Shown here one piece after another: positions 53,795-62,993 of a stretch of 64,000 bases of DNA. The stretch lies in assembly GCA_024104275.1 (NCBI GenBank), contig JAGGHK010000009.1, positions 1 through 64,000 on the forward strand, read 5' to 3'. The translations under genes and the position numbers were made by a program. Source of the stretch: Bifidobacterium sp. (lineage in GTDB: Bacteria; Actinomycetota; Actinomycetes; Actinomycetales; Bifidobacteriaceae). The notes beneath the pieces are model-generated. The model saw only the letters and a program-made list of their open reading frames with translations, ran no database searches and was not told the DNA's origin. How positions within the stretch are numbered: position 1 is the stretch's first letter; each line of letters begins with the position of its first letter.

Positions 53795-55162
53795 ATGACT
53801 GCAACATGGATCGCATCGACTCCTGATGCGAAATTGGTGGAGATGAATTTGGCGTCGCCACAAAACAGTACGGCACAGGTTGCCGGCAACGACAGCGACA
53901 CCGGCGGGCTCAAACTCACCGGCGAGACGTTCCAGAAAATTCGCGGCTTCGGCGGGTGCTTCAACGAGCTCGGCTGGCAGGCGCTGACCAAATATACCGA
54001 TGAAAGCACCGCCGATACGGTCTTCCACGAGCTGTTCGGCCAGGACGAGATGAACTTCCGCTTCAACCGCGCTCCGATCGGCGCCAACGATTTCGCCGAA
54101 GAATGGTACAGCTACGACGAAACCGACGGCGATTACGACATGAGCCATTTTAGCGTCGAACACGATGACAAGACGCTGGTTCCCTACATCCATCGCGCGC
54201 AGAAGTATCAGCCGGATATGCAGCTTTTCTCGAGCCCGTGGAGCCCGCCGACGTGGATGAAATTCCCCAAGGCCTTTAATTTCGGCCGCATCGTGATGAC
54301 CCCGGAAAACCTCACCGCCTATGCCAAGTATTTCGTGCGTTACGTTCAGGAATACGCCAAGCGGGGCATCACGGTCACCCAGCTGCACGTGCAGAACGAG
54401 GTCTTCGCCGACCAGAAGTTCCCGAGCTGCCTCTGGTCGAGCCATGACCTCAAGGTGTTCATCCGCGATTACCTCGGCCCGGCCTTCGAGCGCGAGGGTA
54501 TCGACACCGACATCTTCCTCGGGACGATGAACGGACCCGAGGATATGTCGTGGAGCGGTTTCGGCATGAAGCTCGACAACTACAACCGTTTCATCGACGA
54601 CATCCTCTTCGATGAGAAGGCGCGCGGCTATATCAAGGGCATCGGCTACCAGTGGGCGGGTCAGAACGCCATCGGGCGCACCCACGAATCGTGGCCGGAG
54701 CTCGAGCTCGAGCAGACCGAATCCGAATGCGGCACCGGCGACAATTCCTGGGCTTATGCGGAATACGTGTTCCATCTGATGAACCACTACTTCCGCAACG
54801 GGGCCACCGCCTACGTCTACTGGAACATGGTCCTCACCGAGATCGTCAGCACGTGGGGCTGGCAGCAGAACTCGCTCTATTCGATCGATTCCAAGACCGG
54901 CAAGCTCACGCGCAATCCGGAGTGGTACGTCATGCGTCACTTCTCCAAGTACGTCAAGCCTGGTGCGGTGCGGCTCGGGACGAGCGGGCGCTTCAACGCG
55001 ATGGGCATCGCCTTCCGCAACCCCGACGGTTCCATCGCCGTGGTGGTGCAGAACGCGCTCGAACGTCCGCTGGACTTCAGTTTTGAGGACCCTGACGACG
55101 CAACGCACGCGGTCAACGCGACCCTTGCTCCGCGTTCGTTCAACACCTTCGTCATCGACTGA
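53795..55162 (+). CDS. Glycoside hydrolase family 30 (intracellular beta-glycosidase)
   Basis: A 455-residue retaining hydrolase of the glucosylceramidase-like GH30 group. It has no signal peptide. KIRGFGGCFNELGW opens the barrel; QLFSSPWSPPTWMK is the substrate wall; the acid/base is E202 in HVQNEV; the nucleophile is E309 (or E311) in EQTESECG. The small beta domain at the C-terminus is complete. Possible activities include exo-beta-glucosidase, beta-1,6-glucosidase, beta-xylosidase and beta-fucosidase; the subfamily cannot be fixed here. The start follows AAAGGC. Confidence 0.88.
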   Translation: MTATWIASTPDAKLVEMNLASPQNSTAQVAGNDSDTGGLKLTGETFQKIRGFGGCFNELGWQALTKYTDESTADTVFHELFGQDEMNFRFNRAPIGANDFAEEWYSYDETDGDYDMSHFSVEHDDKTLVPYIHRAQKYQPDMQLFSSPWSPPTWMKFPKAFNFGRIVMTPENLTAYAKYFVRYVQEYAKRGITVTQLHVQNEVFADQKFPSCLWSSHDLKVFIRDYLGPAFEREGIDTDIFLGTMNGPEDMSWSGFGMKLDNYNRFIDDILFDEKARGYIKGIGYQWAGQNAIGRTHESWPELELEQTESECGTGDNSWAYAEYVFHLMNHYFRNGATAYVYWNMVLTEIVSTWGWQQNSLYSIDSKTGKLTRNPEWYVMRHFSKYVKPGAVRLGTSGRFNAMGIAFRNPDGSIAVVVQNALERPLDFSFEDPDDATHAVNATLAPRSFNTFVID

Positions 55163-55438
55163 AGGGCGCGTTAGCAAGGTTGCGTAGCAACCAGCAAATT
55201 CTTGCAGGTATGGCCGTCGTTTGTTACCGGCGGCGGCCATGTCTGCATCTTCGTTATCGCCGTTACCGCATGTTGTATGGCGATTCGATATTGCTTTGGT
55301 TACGTTCTGGCATCGGGGAGTGTTTCGACCGACGACAAGGTATTAGTAAATAAAGCAATGTAGCAATGTAGCAGGTGGCAGGCGACGTGATGAGACCCGT
55401 AATCGACGGAGATAATACAAGGAATAGGATAAATAACT
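55163..55438. other. GH30-GH42 intergenic region
   Basis: A 276-base gap. ATGGCCG and CGGCCAT near 55210-55242 form a hairpin that may end GH30 transcription. GCAATGTA-type words repeat at 55359-55373. GH42 has AAGGAATAGG before its start. I see no firm promoter. Confidence 0.35.
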
Positions 55439-57763
55439 ATGAGTGAAGCGAGCCAGGAGGCAAAGCTGCCGGACAGGATTCTTTTCGGAGCGGCGTATTA
55501 CGATGAATACATGCCGCGCGACCTCGACCGGGTCGACACGGACATGGAGATGATGCGGCATATCGGCATCAATACCATCCGAATCGCCGAATCGACGTGG
55601 AGCACTTGCGAGCCGCAGCCCGGCGTTTTCGATTTCTCCCATATCGACCGCGTGCTCGATGCGGCAGGGCGCCACGGCATTTCGGTGATTGTCGGAACGC
55701 CGACCTACGCGGTGCCGACCTGGCTGGTGCGCATGCATCCCGATGTGCTCGCCGTCACCCCCGGCGGCCCCGGCAAATACGGCGCCCGCCAGATTATGGA
55801 TATCGTCAACCCTTCATACCGTTATTATGCCGAGCGGGTCATTAGAAAGCTGATCGCCCACGTCGCTCCAAATCCTGCGGTCATCGGCTATCAGGTCGAC
55901 AACGAGACGAAATACTATGACTGCGTTTCAACCGATATGCAGGCGTTGTTCGTCAAATATCTGCGCGAACGTTTCGACGACGATCTGGACGCGCTCAACG
56001 CCACGTTCGGGCTTGATTACTGGTCGAACCGTATCAACGCCTGGGAGGATTTTCCAGATGTCATCGGCGCCATCAACGAGTCGCTGCGTGCCGAATTCGA
56101 CAAGTTCCGGCGCTCGCAAGTGGCTCAATACTTGGCTTGGCAGGCCGATATCGTTCGCGAATACGCAAGGGAAGACCAGTTCGTCACCCATAATTTCGAC
56201 TACGAATGGCGAGGCTACTCCTTCGGCGTGCAACCGGCGGTCGACCATTTCAAAGCGGCCAAGGCGTTGGATGTTGCCGGCGTCGATATCTATCATCCCA
56301 CCGAAGACGAGCTGAGCGGCAAGGAAATCGCGTTCGGCGGCGACATGGCCCGCTCGATAAAAGGCGGACAGAATTACTTGGTGCTGGAAACCGAGGCGCA
56401 AGGCCAGCACGGTTGGCTGCCCTATCCCGGCCAGCTTCGCTTGCAGGCATACAGCCATCTGGCCAGCGGCGCCGACAGCGTGATGTACTGGCATTGGCAT
56501 TCCATCCACAATTCCTTCGAGACCTACTGGAAGGGCCTCTTGAGCCACGACCTTGAGCCGAATCCGACCTACGAGGAAGCCGGTGTTTTCGGGCGGGAGA
56601 TCGCCAAGCCAGAAGTGCAGAAGCGGCTCAAGCATCTGCGCAAACGCAATCAGGTCGCCATTATGGTCTCCAACGAGGCACTGACGGCGCTGGACTGGTT
56701 CACGCTGGAAACCGGGTTCCCTGCCGATGGCGGTCTGCGATATAACGACATCATGCGTATGTATTACGACGCGTTGTTCGAACTGAATGTCGAAGCCGAT
56801 TTTGTCCCGACGGACGTTTCCGCCGAGAAGCTGGGCGAGTACAAACTCGTGGTGACTCCGGCGCTTTACTGTGCTTCGCAAAGCACTATCGACACCTTGC
56901 GGGCCTACGTCAGGGCCGGCGGGCATCTGCTTTCGTCGCTACGTTCGTTCGTGGCCGATGACGACGTTACGGTTTGGCACGACCGGGCTCCGCACGGGCT
57001 TACCGACGTGTTCGGAATGAGCTACAACCAGTTCACGCGGCCGAATGATGTCGGTGTCGTGTCGGTGGGGAAGGCCGGCGGCACTGAAACGTCTGAGGCC
57101 CACATCGCAAAGGGAGCTGAAGCCGCAGTCGATACAAGTATCAAGGCGCAGGCCGCAACGCGCGCTGATGCTCAGATCGGAACGAAGGTTCAGACTCAAG
57201 TCGCAACGGAAGTCGGATTGAAAATTGAAACGCAGGCCAAGGCGCTGATTGAATTGCTCAAGCCGAATGACGGCGATACGCAGGTGCTGGCCAGCTATCA
57301 ACATCCGGCGTGGGGAGCGTACGCAGCGATTACCCGCCACGCTTTCGGTTCTGGCTGGGCGCAGTGGGTCGGCACTGTACTCGATGCCGACGCGACTCGC
57401 GCAGTGCTCCTTGATGCCGTAAAGTCTGCGGGTGTCGAAGTGCTGGGTGTGGATTTGGCTGGTCAGGTGACGGTGAGGGTCGGATTCGATCAACTTGGGG
57501 AGCGCATTGTTTATTTCCTGAATTACTCGCCTGACCCGGTGGCCTTCGACTCCCCGGTATCCGGCAAGGTCATCGTGGGCGGTGTCAAGGTCGCTTCCGA
57601 CGGGTCGTCGTTTGAAAACCGCGCATCTGGTCCGGCCGTCGGTACGGATATTGAAACCGGTGACACCATGACGGTTGGCCCTTGGAATCTGGTCGTTGCC
57701 GTCTGCCAGGAGGACAACGCCAAGCCTAATCCAATATTGATATACCCTGATATCGGGGCTTGA
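55439..57763 (+). CDS. Glycoside hydrolase family 42 beta-galactosidase with a low-complexity insert
   Basis: A 774-residue cytosolic retaining beta-galactosidase, probably a homotrimer. It begins RILFGAAYYDEYMPRDLDRV. Acid/base is E156 in QVDNETKYY; nucleophile is E317 in VLETEAQGQ. The trimerisation and C-terminal domains follow. An insert of about 60 residues at 545-605 is Ala/Thr/Lys/Gln-rich and has no counterpart in typical 690-residue relatives. Some family members act on beta-1,3 or 1,6 galactosides or on arabinosides, so substrate is not certain. The ATG follows AAGGAATAGG. Confidence 0.9.
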   Translation: MSEASQEAKLPDRILFGAAYYDEYMPRDLDRVDTDMEMMRHIGINTIRIAESTWSTCEPQPGVFDFSHIDRVLDAAGRHGISVIVGTPTYAVPTWLVRMHPDVLAVTPGGPGKYGARQIMDIVNPSYRYYAERVIRKLIAHVAPNPAVIGYQVDNETKYYDCVSTDMQALFVKYLRERFDDDLDALNATFGLDYWSNRINAWEDFPDVIGAINESLRAEFDKFRRSQVAQYLAWQADIVREYAREDQFVTHNFDYEWRGYSFGVQPAVDHFKAAKALDVAGVDIYHPTEDELSGKEIAFGGDMARSIKGGQNYLVLETEAQGQHGWLPYPGQLRLQAYSHLASGADSVMYWHWHSIHNSFETYWKGLLSHDLEPNPTYEEAGVFGREIAKPEVQKRLKHLRKRNQVAIMVSNEALTALDWFTLETGFPADGGLRYNDIMRMYYDALFELNVEADFVPTDVSAEKLGEYKLVVTPALYCASQSTIDTLRAYVRAGGHLLSSLRSFVADDDVTVWHDRAPHGLTDVFGMSYNQFTRPNDVGVVSVGKAGGTETSEAHIAKGAEAAVDTSIKAQAATRADAQIGTKVQTQVATEVGLKIETQAKALIELLKPNDGDTQVLASYQHPAWGAYAAITRHAFGSGWAQWVGTVLDADATRAVLLDAVKSAGVEVLGVDLAGQVTVRVGFDQLGERIVYFLNYSPDPVAFDSPVSGKVIVGGVKVASDGSSFENRASGPAVGTDIETGDTMTVGPWNLVVAVCQEDNAKPNPILIYPDIGA

Positions 57764-57854
57764 GCGGATTGGCGTTATTGAATCGTATCGGTTCAATCGC
57801 TTTTCGGCTTTGCAAAGAGAATTGGCAATAAAGCAAAAGTCAAGGATGATAATA

Positions 57855-60338
57855 ATGACTACAAATGAAAAACTGCCGTACCAAAATCCAAACTTAAGTG
57901 ACGACGAGCGTATCGCCGACCTGCTAGGCCGTATGACGCTTGAGGAAAAGGTCGGGCAGATGCTCCAGCTCGATGCCCGCGGAGGCGATTTGGAACACCT
58001 TATCGTCGAACGGCATGTCGGATCGATCCTGCACACCAGTCCCAAGGATTTGCCGAAGTCGGTCGAGATGGTGCGCACACAGACCAGGCTGGGCATTCCG
58101 CTGGTCATTGGTGATGATTGCATCCATGGCTATTCTTTCTGGCCTGGTGCCACGATTTACCCCGAAGAGCTTGGCATGGCCACCTCTTGGGACCCTGCGA
58201 AAGTCGAGAAGGCGGCTCGCGCCACTGCGGAAGAGGTTTCCGCCACGGGTGTGCACTGGACGTTTTCACCGGTGCTCTGCATCGCGCGTGATACCCGTTG
58301 GGGTCGCGTCGGGGAGACCTTCGGCGAGGACCCGACGCTGATCGGCGAATTCGGTTCCGCCATGGTGCACGGCTATCAGGGTGGCGCCAAGGCGGGGGAG
58401 CCGCTGGCCAAAGACGCCATTCTGGCCTGCGCCAAGCATTTCGCGGGATATTCGGAAACGCAGGGCGGGCGCGACGCCAGCGAGGCCGATCTTTCGCACC
58501 GCAAGCTGACCTCGTGGTTCCTGCCGCCCTTTGAAAGGGTCGCGCGCGAGGGAGCCGGCACATTCATGCTTGGCTATGAATCCATCGAGGGCGTGCCCGT
58601 GACCTTCAACCATTGGCTGTTGAGCAAGAAGCTGCGCGGCGACTGGGGTTACAAGGGCATGCTGGTCACCGATTGGGACAACGTCGGCCGCTCCGTCTGG
58701 GAGCAGAAGATCAAGCCGGACTTCGTTCATGCCGCGGCCGATGCCGTCAAGGCCGGCAACGACCTGGTGATGACCACCGAGCAGTTCTATGACGGAGCGC
58801 TTGAGGCTGTCAAGACCGGATTGCTCAAGGAAAGCGAACTGGATGAGGCCGTTTCGAGGATTCTTGCGGTCAAGTTCCGTCTGGGGCTTTTCGAGGACCC
58901 ACGTCTGCCCGACCAGAAGCGCATCGATGCCGTCATCGGCAGTGAGGCGCACCGCCGGGTCAATCTTGAGCTCACCCGTGAGTCGATTGTGCTGCTGCGC
59001 AACGGTTCGCGGCCTTGGGGCTCTGTGGACGCGAGAGAAAATGCGGATGATTCTTCTGATAAACCTGCCGGCGGATCTTCTGAAATCGGCCGGCAAAAGA
59101 CTGAAAGCGCTGACAAAACAGGTATTACGGATGCTTCTGTGAACTCCGGAAACAATACCCAAGTCAACGCTGACTCCAATGACCTCCCCGAAACCGACAA
59201 GTCGGCGTTGCCGCTCGACAGCAATGCCATTCACCGCCTCGCCGTCGTCGGTCCTCTTGCCGATGACGCGCAGACGCAGCTGGGCGACTGGGCCGGCAAC
59301 TCCGGTCAGGTCTCGTGGATGCCGGAAGGTCAGCCGCGCGACATGATCACCACGGTGGTCGACGGTTTGCGTGCCATTGGCCGGGATGACGATTTCGAGG
59401 TCACCTATGCCAAGGGTGCCGAAGTGGTGGAGCTGGTCGACGATCCTGCCGGTCCGGTATTCCCCGACGGTCAGCCGCGTCCGAAAGTCGCCCAATCCGC
59501 GCCGATCGATCAGGCCCAGCTTGACGAAGCCGTTGCCGCCGCCAAAGCTGCCGATGCCGTGGTAGCCGTCGTCGGCGATGTCATCCCGCTGATCGGCGAG
59601 GGCCGCTCCACCGCAACGCTCAGGCTGCAAGGCGGTCAGGTGGCGCTGCTCGATGCGCTTGCCGACGTGGCCAAAGCGCAAAACAAGCCGTTCGTCGTCG
59701 TGTTGATGAGCTCGAAGCCGCAGGTGCTTCCGGACAGCGCCCTGAACGCCGACGCCTTGCTTTGGGCGCCGAGTCCGGGTATGGAAGGCGGACGTGCCAT
59801 CGCCGAAATCATCATGGGTATCACCGACCCGAGTGGCCGTTTGCCCATCACCTTCCCGCGCGATGCCGGCCAGTTGCCGGTCTACTACAACCAGATTCGC
59901 GGGCAGCACGGCTGGCGTTACGCCGACCTCACCCAGGACCCGGCCTTCGCGTTCGGCGAGGGCTTGGGCTACACCACTTTCGCCTACGGCGAGCCACACA
60001 TCGACGGCAGCGATACGCCGTTCGGAACCGATGACACCTTGCATGTCTCGATAGATGTAACCAATACCGGCAAGCGTGCCGGCATCGAAGTGGTGCAGGC
60101 CTACGTCGGCGATCTGGTGACGTCGGTGAGCTGGACTGACCGTGAGCTGAAGATCTTCCGCAGGGTTGATCTGAAACCGGGAGAGACCAAATCGGTCACG
60201 CTTGATATCCCCGTTTCGGCCTGCTCCATCGTCGACGCCGACGCCAACCGCATCGTCGAGCCTGGCGAGTTCGAGTTGTTGGTCGGTCATTCCTCCCGTC
60301 GCCGCGACCTGAAGCGAACCACCTTCACTGTCGAGTAA
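57855..60338 (+). CDS. Glycoside hydrolase family 3 beta-glucosidase with a low-complexity insert
   Basis: An 827-residue hydrolase. N-terminal barrel with LLGRMTLEEKVGQM, KHFAGYSETQGGRDAS and nucleophile D273 in VTDWDN. The second alpha/beta domain has WAPSPGMEGGRAIAEIIMG, and a fibronectin-III-like domain ends the protein (NTGKRAGIEVVQAYVGD). No signal peptide, so it works in the cytosol. A Ser/Asp/Asn/Thr-rich insert at about residues 392-452 separates the first two domains. The ATG at 57855 (MTTNEKLPY) follows AAGGATG; an earlier in-frame start at 57810 lacks one. It is the last gene of the cluster and is followed by a repeat array. Confidence 0.93.
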   Translation: MTTNEKLPYQNPNLSDDERIADLLGRMTLEEKVGQMLQLDARGGDLEHLIVERHVGSILHTSPKDLPKSVEMVRTQTRLGIPLVIGDDCIHGYSFWPGATIYPEELGMATSWDPAKVEKAARATAEEVSATGVHWTFSPVLCIARDTRWGRVGETFGEDPTLIGEFGSAMVHGYQGGAKAGEPLAKDAILACAKHFAGYSETQGGRDASEADLSHRKLTSWFLPPFERVAREGAGTFMLGYESIEGVPVTFNHWLLSKKLRGDWGYKGMLVTDWDNVGRSVWEQKIKPDFVHAAADAVKAGNDLVMTTEQFYDGALEAVKTGLLKESELDEAVSRILAVKFRLGLFEDPRLPDQKRIDAVIGSEAHRRVNLELTRESIVLLRNGSRPWGSVDARENADDSSDKPAGGSSEIGRQKTESADKTGITDASVNSGNNTQVNADSNDLPETDKSALPLDSNAIHRLAVVGPLADDAQTQLGDWAGNSGQVSWMPEGQPRDMITTVVDGLRAIGRDDDFEVTYAKGAEVVELVDDPAGPVFPDGQPRPKVAQSAPIDQAQLDEAVAAAKAADAVVAVVGDVIPLIGEGRSTATLRLQGGQVALLDALADVAKAQNKPFVVVLMSSKPQVLPDSALNADALLWAPSPGMEGGRAIAEIIMGITDPSGRLPITFPRDAGQLPVYYNQIRGQHGWRYADLTQDPAFAFGEGLGYTTFAYGEPHIDGSDTPFGTDDTLHVSIDVTNTGKRAGIEVVQAYVGDLVTSVSWTDRELKIFRRVDLKPGETKSVTLDIPVSACSIVDADANRIVEPGEFELLVGHSSRRRDLKRTTFTVE

Positions 60339-60380
60339 TCGTCTGAAATGTAGAGGGCTCGCTGCCACGTTATTGACGGA

Positions 60381-60551
60381 TTCCGCCACATTCAAGCCAC
60401 TGACACGGCTCCAGCGGCCTAAATGTGGCGGAAATTGTTTGGTTGCGCCATATTTATGCCGTTGGAATGGCCTAAGCGGCTTAATTATGGCGTCATTTTT
60501 TATTCCCGCCATTTTTGGGCCATTGAAGTGATTTGAGTGGCTTGAAAATGG
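60381..60551. repeat. Three tandem palindromic repeats, 61-62 bp period
   Basis: Hairpin 1 (60381-60433) has TTCCGCCACATT/AATGTGGCGGAA. Hairpin 2 (60446-60492) has CGCCATA/TATGGCG. Hairpin 3 (60509-60551) has CCATTTT/AAAATGG. Each begins CGCCA, at 60384, 60446 and 60507, and carries an inner GCC..GGC pair. They fill the gap between GH3 and gshA. Sequences have diverged but stems are kept. Confidence 0.7.
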
Positions 60552-60686
60552 TGAAACGTCGGACGGCATGCCTCTGCCGGCGAATATCGCGCCGTGGCGC
60601 ATCGTGAAGTGAATATTCATCATAACAGAGTGCGCAACCCGCGTAATTGCTCGATAAACCGGGGGTGACCGAATACGATAGAGGCT

Positions 60687-61961
60687 ATGAACACTACTCC
60701 ATGGGTGAGTTACGCACATGTCGGCGCGAAGGTGAACAGCAAGCATGTGGCCAGTCTGCTGCACTTCTTTGAATCCGGCTGTAAGCCCGAGCGCGACGAC
60801 GGCTACGGGGTCGAAATCGAGCATCTTCCTGTGCGCAACGGCAGCGATCAGGCGGTCAGTTACGCCGAAGCCAATGGCATCGAAACGTTGCTGGAGCGAC
60901 TTCGGCCCTACTATGACACCGACAAGGAATTCGTCGAAGACGGTCATCTGTTGGGGCTGGCTCGGCCGGGCATCAGCCTTTCGCTGGAGCCGGGCGGACA
61001 GTTCGAGACCTCCATTGGGGTATTACATACCCCGGAGGAACTTCTGGATATCTATGGAAAGTTCCGCAGCGAAATCGGCCCGATTCTCGACGACCTTGGG
61101 TTCCGTCTGATTAATTACGGCTACCAGCCGGTTACCAGCTTCGCCGATATCAAGATCAACCCGAAACGCCGTTACGCGGCGATGAACGATTATCTCGGTC
61201 ATGTCGGTGCTTATGGACCTTGTATGATGCGCTGCTCGGCCTCGACGCAGGCGAGTATCGACTACAGCGATGAGGCGGATGCCGTCGCTAAAATGCGTGT
61301 CGGCACTGCACTCGGCCCGATTATCTCTATGTTCTTCCGCAATTCCCCGTATTTCGAAGGCGCTCCAAATCCCTTCCCGCTGCTACGCCAACGCATCTGG
61401 GACAAGGCCGACCCGCAGCGCACCGGCATCACGCCCGGGCTTTTCGACCCACGGTTCGGCTGGGAGGATTATGCCCGTGACGTCTTGGCCACACCGATGG
61501 TGTTCGCCGATCTGACCCACACCCCGGAAGCCGCGGGCTTGAGCGAGGATGAGCAGGAATTCGTTGCCTTCAAGCGCAACGCGGCCGATGTCTACCCTGA
61601 CCGTGAACTCAATACCTACGAGGTCAGCCATCTTCTTTCGACGCATTTCAATGACGTGCGCTTGAAGAATTTCGTGGAGTTGCGGCATTGGGACTCGCTG
61701 CCCATCGAACGTGCGGAACTCCTGACGCAAACCGTAAAGAACGTATTTTATGACGATGCCAGTTTTGCCCATTGGAAATCATTCGTCGAGGGCCTTTCGA
61801 TTGTTGACGTCGAGCTGTCGAAAGACGATCTGCAAGCCCGCGGCATGGAGGCCACGCCGTTCGGAAAGCCCATGGGCGAGTGGCGGGACGCGCTCGGGTT
61901 GGAAAATACCCGGGCCGATATCCCCGGTGACCCCGTTCACCCTGACGTGTTTCAGGGGTGA
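60687..61961 (+). CDS. gshA: Glutamate-cysteine ligase (GCS2 type)
   Basis: A 424-residue ATP-dependent ligase making gamma-glutamylcysteine. Family segments: GVEIEHLPV near the N-terminus, SLEPGGQFETSIG (substrate and metal site), PKRRYAAMNDYLG, MMRCSASTQASIDYSDEADA, and PNPFPLLRQRIW. It starts at ATG 60687 with a weak upstream AGAGGC. The usual partner gshB is not in the window; the product may be used as such or for other thiols. It ends in a bidirectional terminator overlapping its stop. Confidence 0.88.
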   Translation: MNTTPWVSYAHVGAKVNSKHVASLLHFFESGCKPERDDGYGVEIEHLPVRNGSDQAVSYAEANGIETLLERLRPYYDTDKEFVEDGHLLGLARPGISLSLEPGGQFETSIGVLHTPEELLDIYGKFRSEIGPILDDLGFRLINYGYQPVTSFADIKINPKRRYAAMNDYLGHVGAYGPCMMRCSASTQASIDYSDEADAVAKMRVGTALGPIISMFFRNSPYFEGAPNPFPLLRQRIWDKADPQRTGITPGLFDPRFGWEDYARDVLATPMVFADLTHTPEAAGLSEDEQEFVAFKRNAADVYPDRELNTYEVSHLLSTHFNDVRLKNFVELRHWDSLPIERAELLTQTVKNVFYDDASFAHWKSFVEGLSIVDVELSKDDLQARGMEATPFGKPMGEWRDALGLENTRADIPGDPVHPDVFQG

Positions 61962-62001
61962 GGCTCACATTTTTTTCAGAGCCCTAAAAAATGTGAGCCT
62001 C
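61960..62001. terminator. Bidirectional terminator between gshA and TetR 2
   Basis: GAGGCTCACATTTTTT (61960-61975) pairs perfectly with AAAAAATGTGAGCCTC (61986-62001), 10-base loop. The A/T base of the stem gives a T run in either direction. Confidence 0.9.
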
Positions 62002-62007
62002 GCCTTT

Positions 62008-62610
62008 CTACCGGTACCCCTTCCACATCGGCATCGGCATCAATTCGGCCTCGCATTCGGCCCACATCTCGTTCAAGTCACGTTCCGGGGAGCGAAGCCA
62101 GCGCAGCTGGATGCCGTCCATCATGCTGAACCCGGCCTGCACGAAGCTCTTGATATCGATGCCCTCGGGGACGACCCATTTGGTCTTCAGGGTGACGTCG
62201 ACGACATGCTGATCACGGTTTTTGAAATAATTGTGGGCCGGGTGTTTGGGGTCGATGGACTCCGCGTCGAGTGTGGAGAACATATGCACTTGTTCCGGCC
62301 GCTTCGAGTTGATGGCCACCACCTCACGCCACATTGTGGCGATAAGCGGCCGTTCGGCGTCGATATAGCCTACCACGATGCTATCGGTCGCGTCGTCGTA
62401 GATTTCGTTGAGGACGGTGTCGAGCAGCCCTTCTTTGCTGCCGACGTGGTGGAGGACGCCTGCCTTGGTCATGCCTACGGTGTTGGCTATCTTCTGCAGT
62501 GAGGTCCCGTAGTATCCGCGTTCTCCGAAGGAGACGACGGCGGCGTTGAGGATGGCGGTGCGGCTGTCGACACTTTTATCACGTTTCTTTGCATGGGGAA
62601 GATGCAACAT
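62008..62610 (-). CDS. TetR-family regulator 2
   Basis: A 200-residue regulator related to regulator 1 at 51328. Helix-turn-helix about 36-60 (TSLQKIANTVGMTKAGVLHH, VGSKEGLLDTVLNEIYDD). The C-terminus reads MMDGIQLRWLRSPERDL, almost the same as regulator 1, and ends WKGYR against WKHYR. The start follows GAAGAGG. It lies downstream of carrier 2 on the same strand with a terminator between, so it has its own promoter. Confidence 0.92.
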   Translation of the reverse strand: MLHLPHAKKRDKSVDSRTAILNAAVVSFGERGYYGTSLQKIANTVGMTKAGVLHHVGSKEGLLDTVLNEIYDDATDSIVVGYIDAERPLIATMWREVVAINSKRPEQVHMFSTLDAESIDPKHPAHNYFKNRDQHVVDVTLKTKWVVPEGIDIKSFVQAGFSMMDGIQLRWLRSPERDLNEMWAECEAELMPMPMWKGYR

Positions 62611-62993
62611 CGGTAAAGACCTCTTCTTTATTTATATAACAACCATTCATTATCCTCGGTATGCTCGACTGTTGGAATACTCGATGTCGTAGTTATGGAT
62701 ATCGGATATGAGCTGCGAAACCGCGCAAAAATGCCGTGTCCGCCGAAACATAAAATATGGCATTTTCGATTAGTTGTTGGTTGCCTCACCGTTACCGTTT
62801 GATCGGTAGTATGGTATCAGGGAAGCATAAAATGTCCGAGTTCTTCTGCATGGTTTAATGCTCTAAAATTCAATAGAGTAATTCCGTATTGAAAGGGCAA
62901 AATGAAAACCCTTCCAGATGCATTCCGGAAGGGCTTTCGTCAGATGGTGTGCAAGGGGTGCAGGGCCATCTATTTCATTTATTGGTTGTGGCC
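62611..62993. other. Intergenic region between TetR 2 and carrier 2, including a terminator
   Basis: About 380 bases without a gene. CCCTTCC (62909-62915) pairs with GGAAGGG (62927-62933), followed on the minus strand by TTTTCATTTT, a terminator for carrier 2. An AT-rich stretch at 62628-62650 probably holds the TetR 2 promoter. I do not find a copy of the TTTATCTAA operator here. Confidence 0.5.

Noticed and set aside
52880-55240. A 786-codon minus-strand open frame across MFS 1 and GH30
   Set aside because: It spans two real genes and their gap, with repetitive His/Asp/Arg content typical of antisense reading.
60381-60551. The tandem hairpins as a CRISPR
   Set aside because: The units themselves diverge while the spacing is constant; CRISPR repeats would be nearly identical.
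58266-60947. An 893-codon open frame on the minus strand opposite the GH3 gene
   Set aside because: Antisense shadow of a well-supported GH3 enzyme; no motifs and no ribosome binding site.
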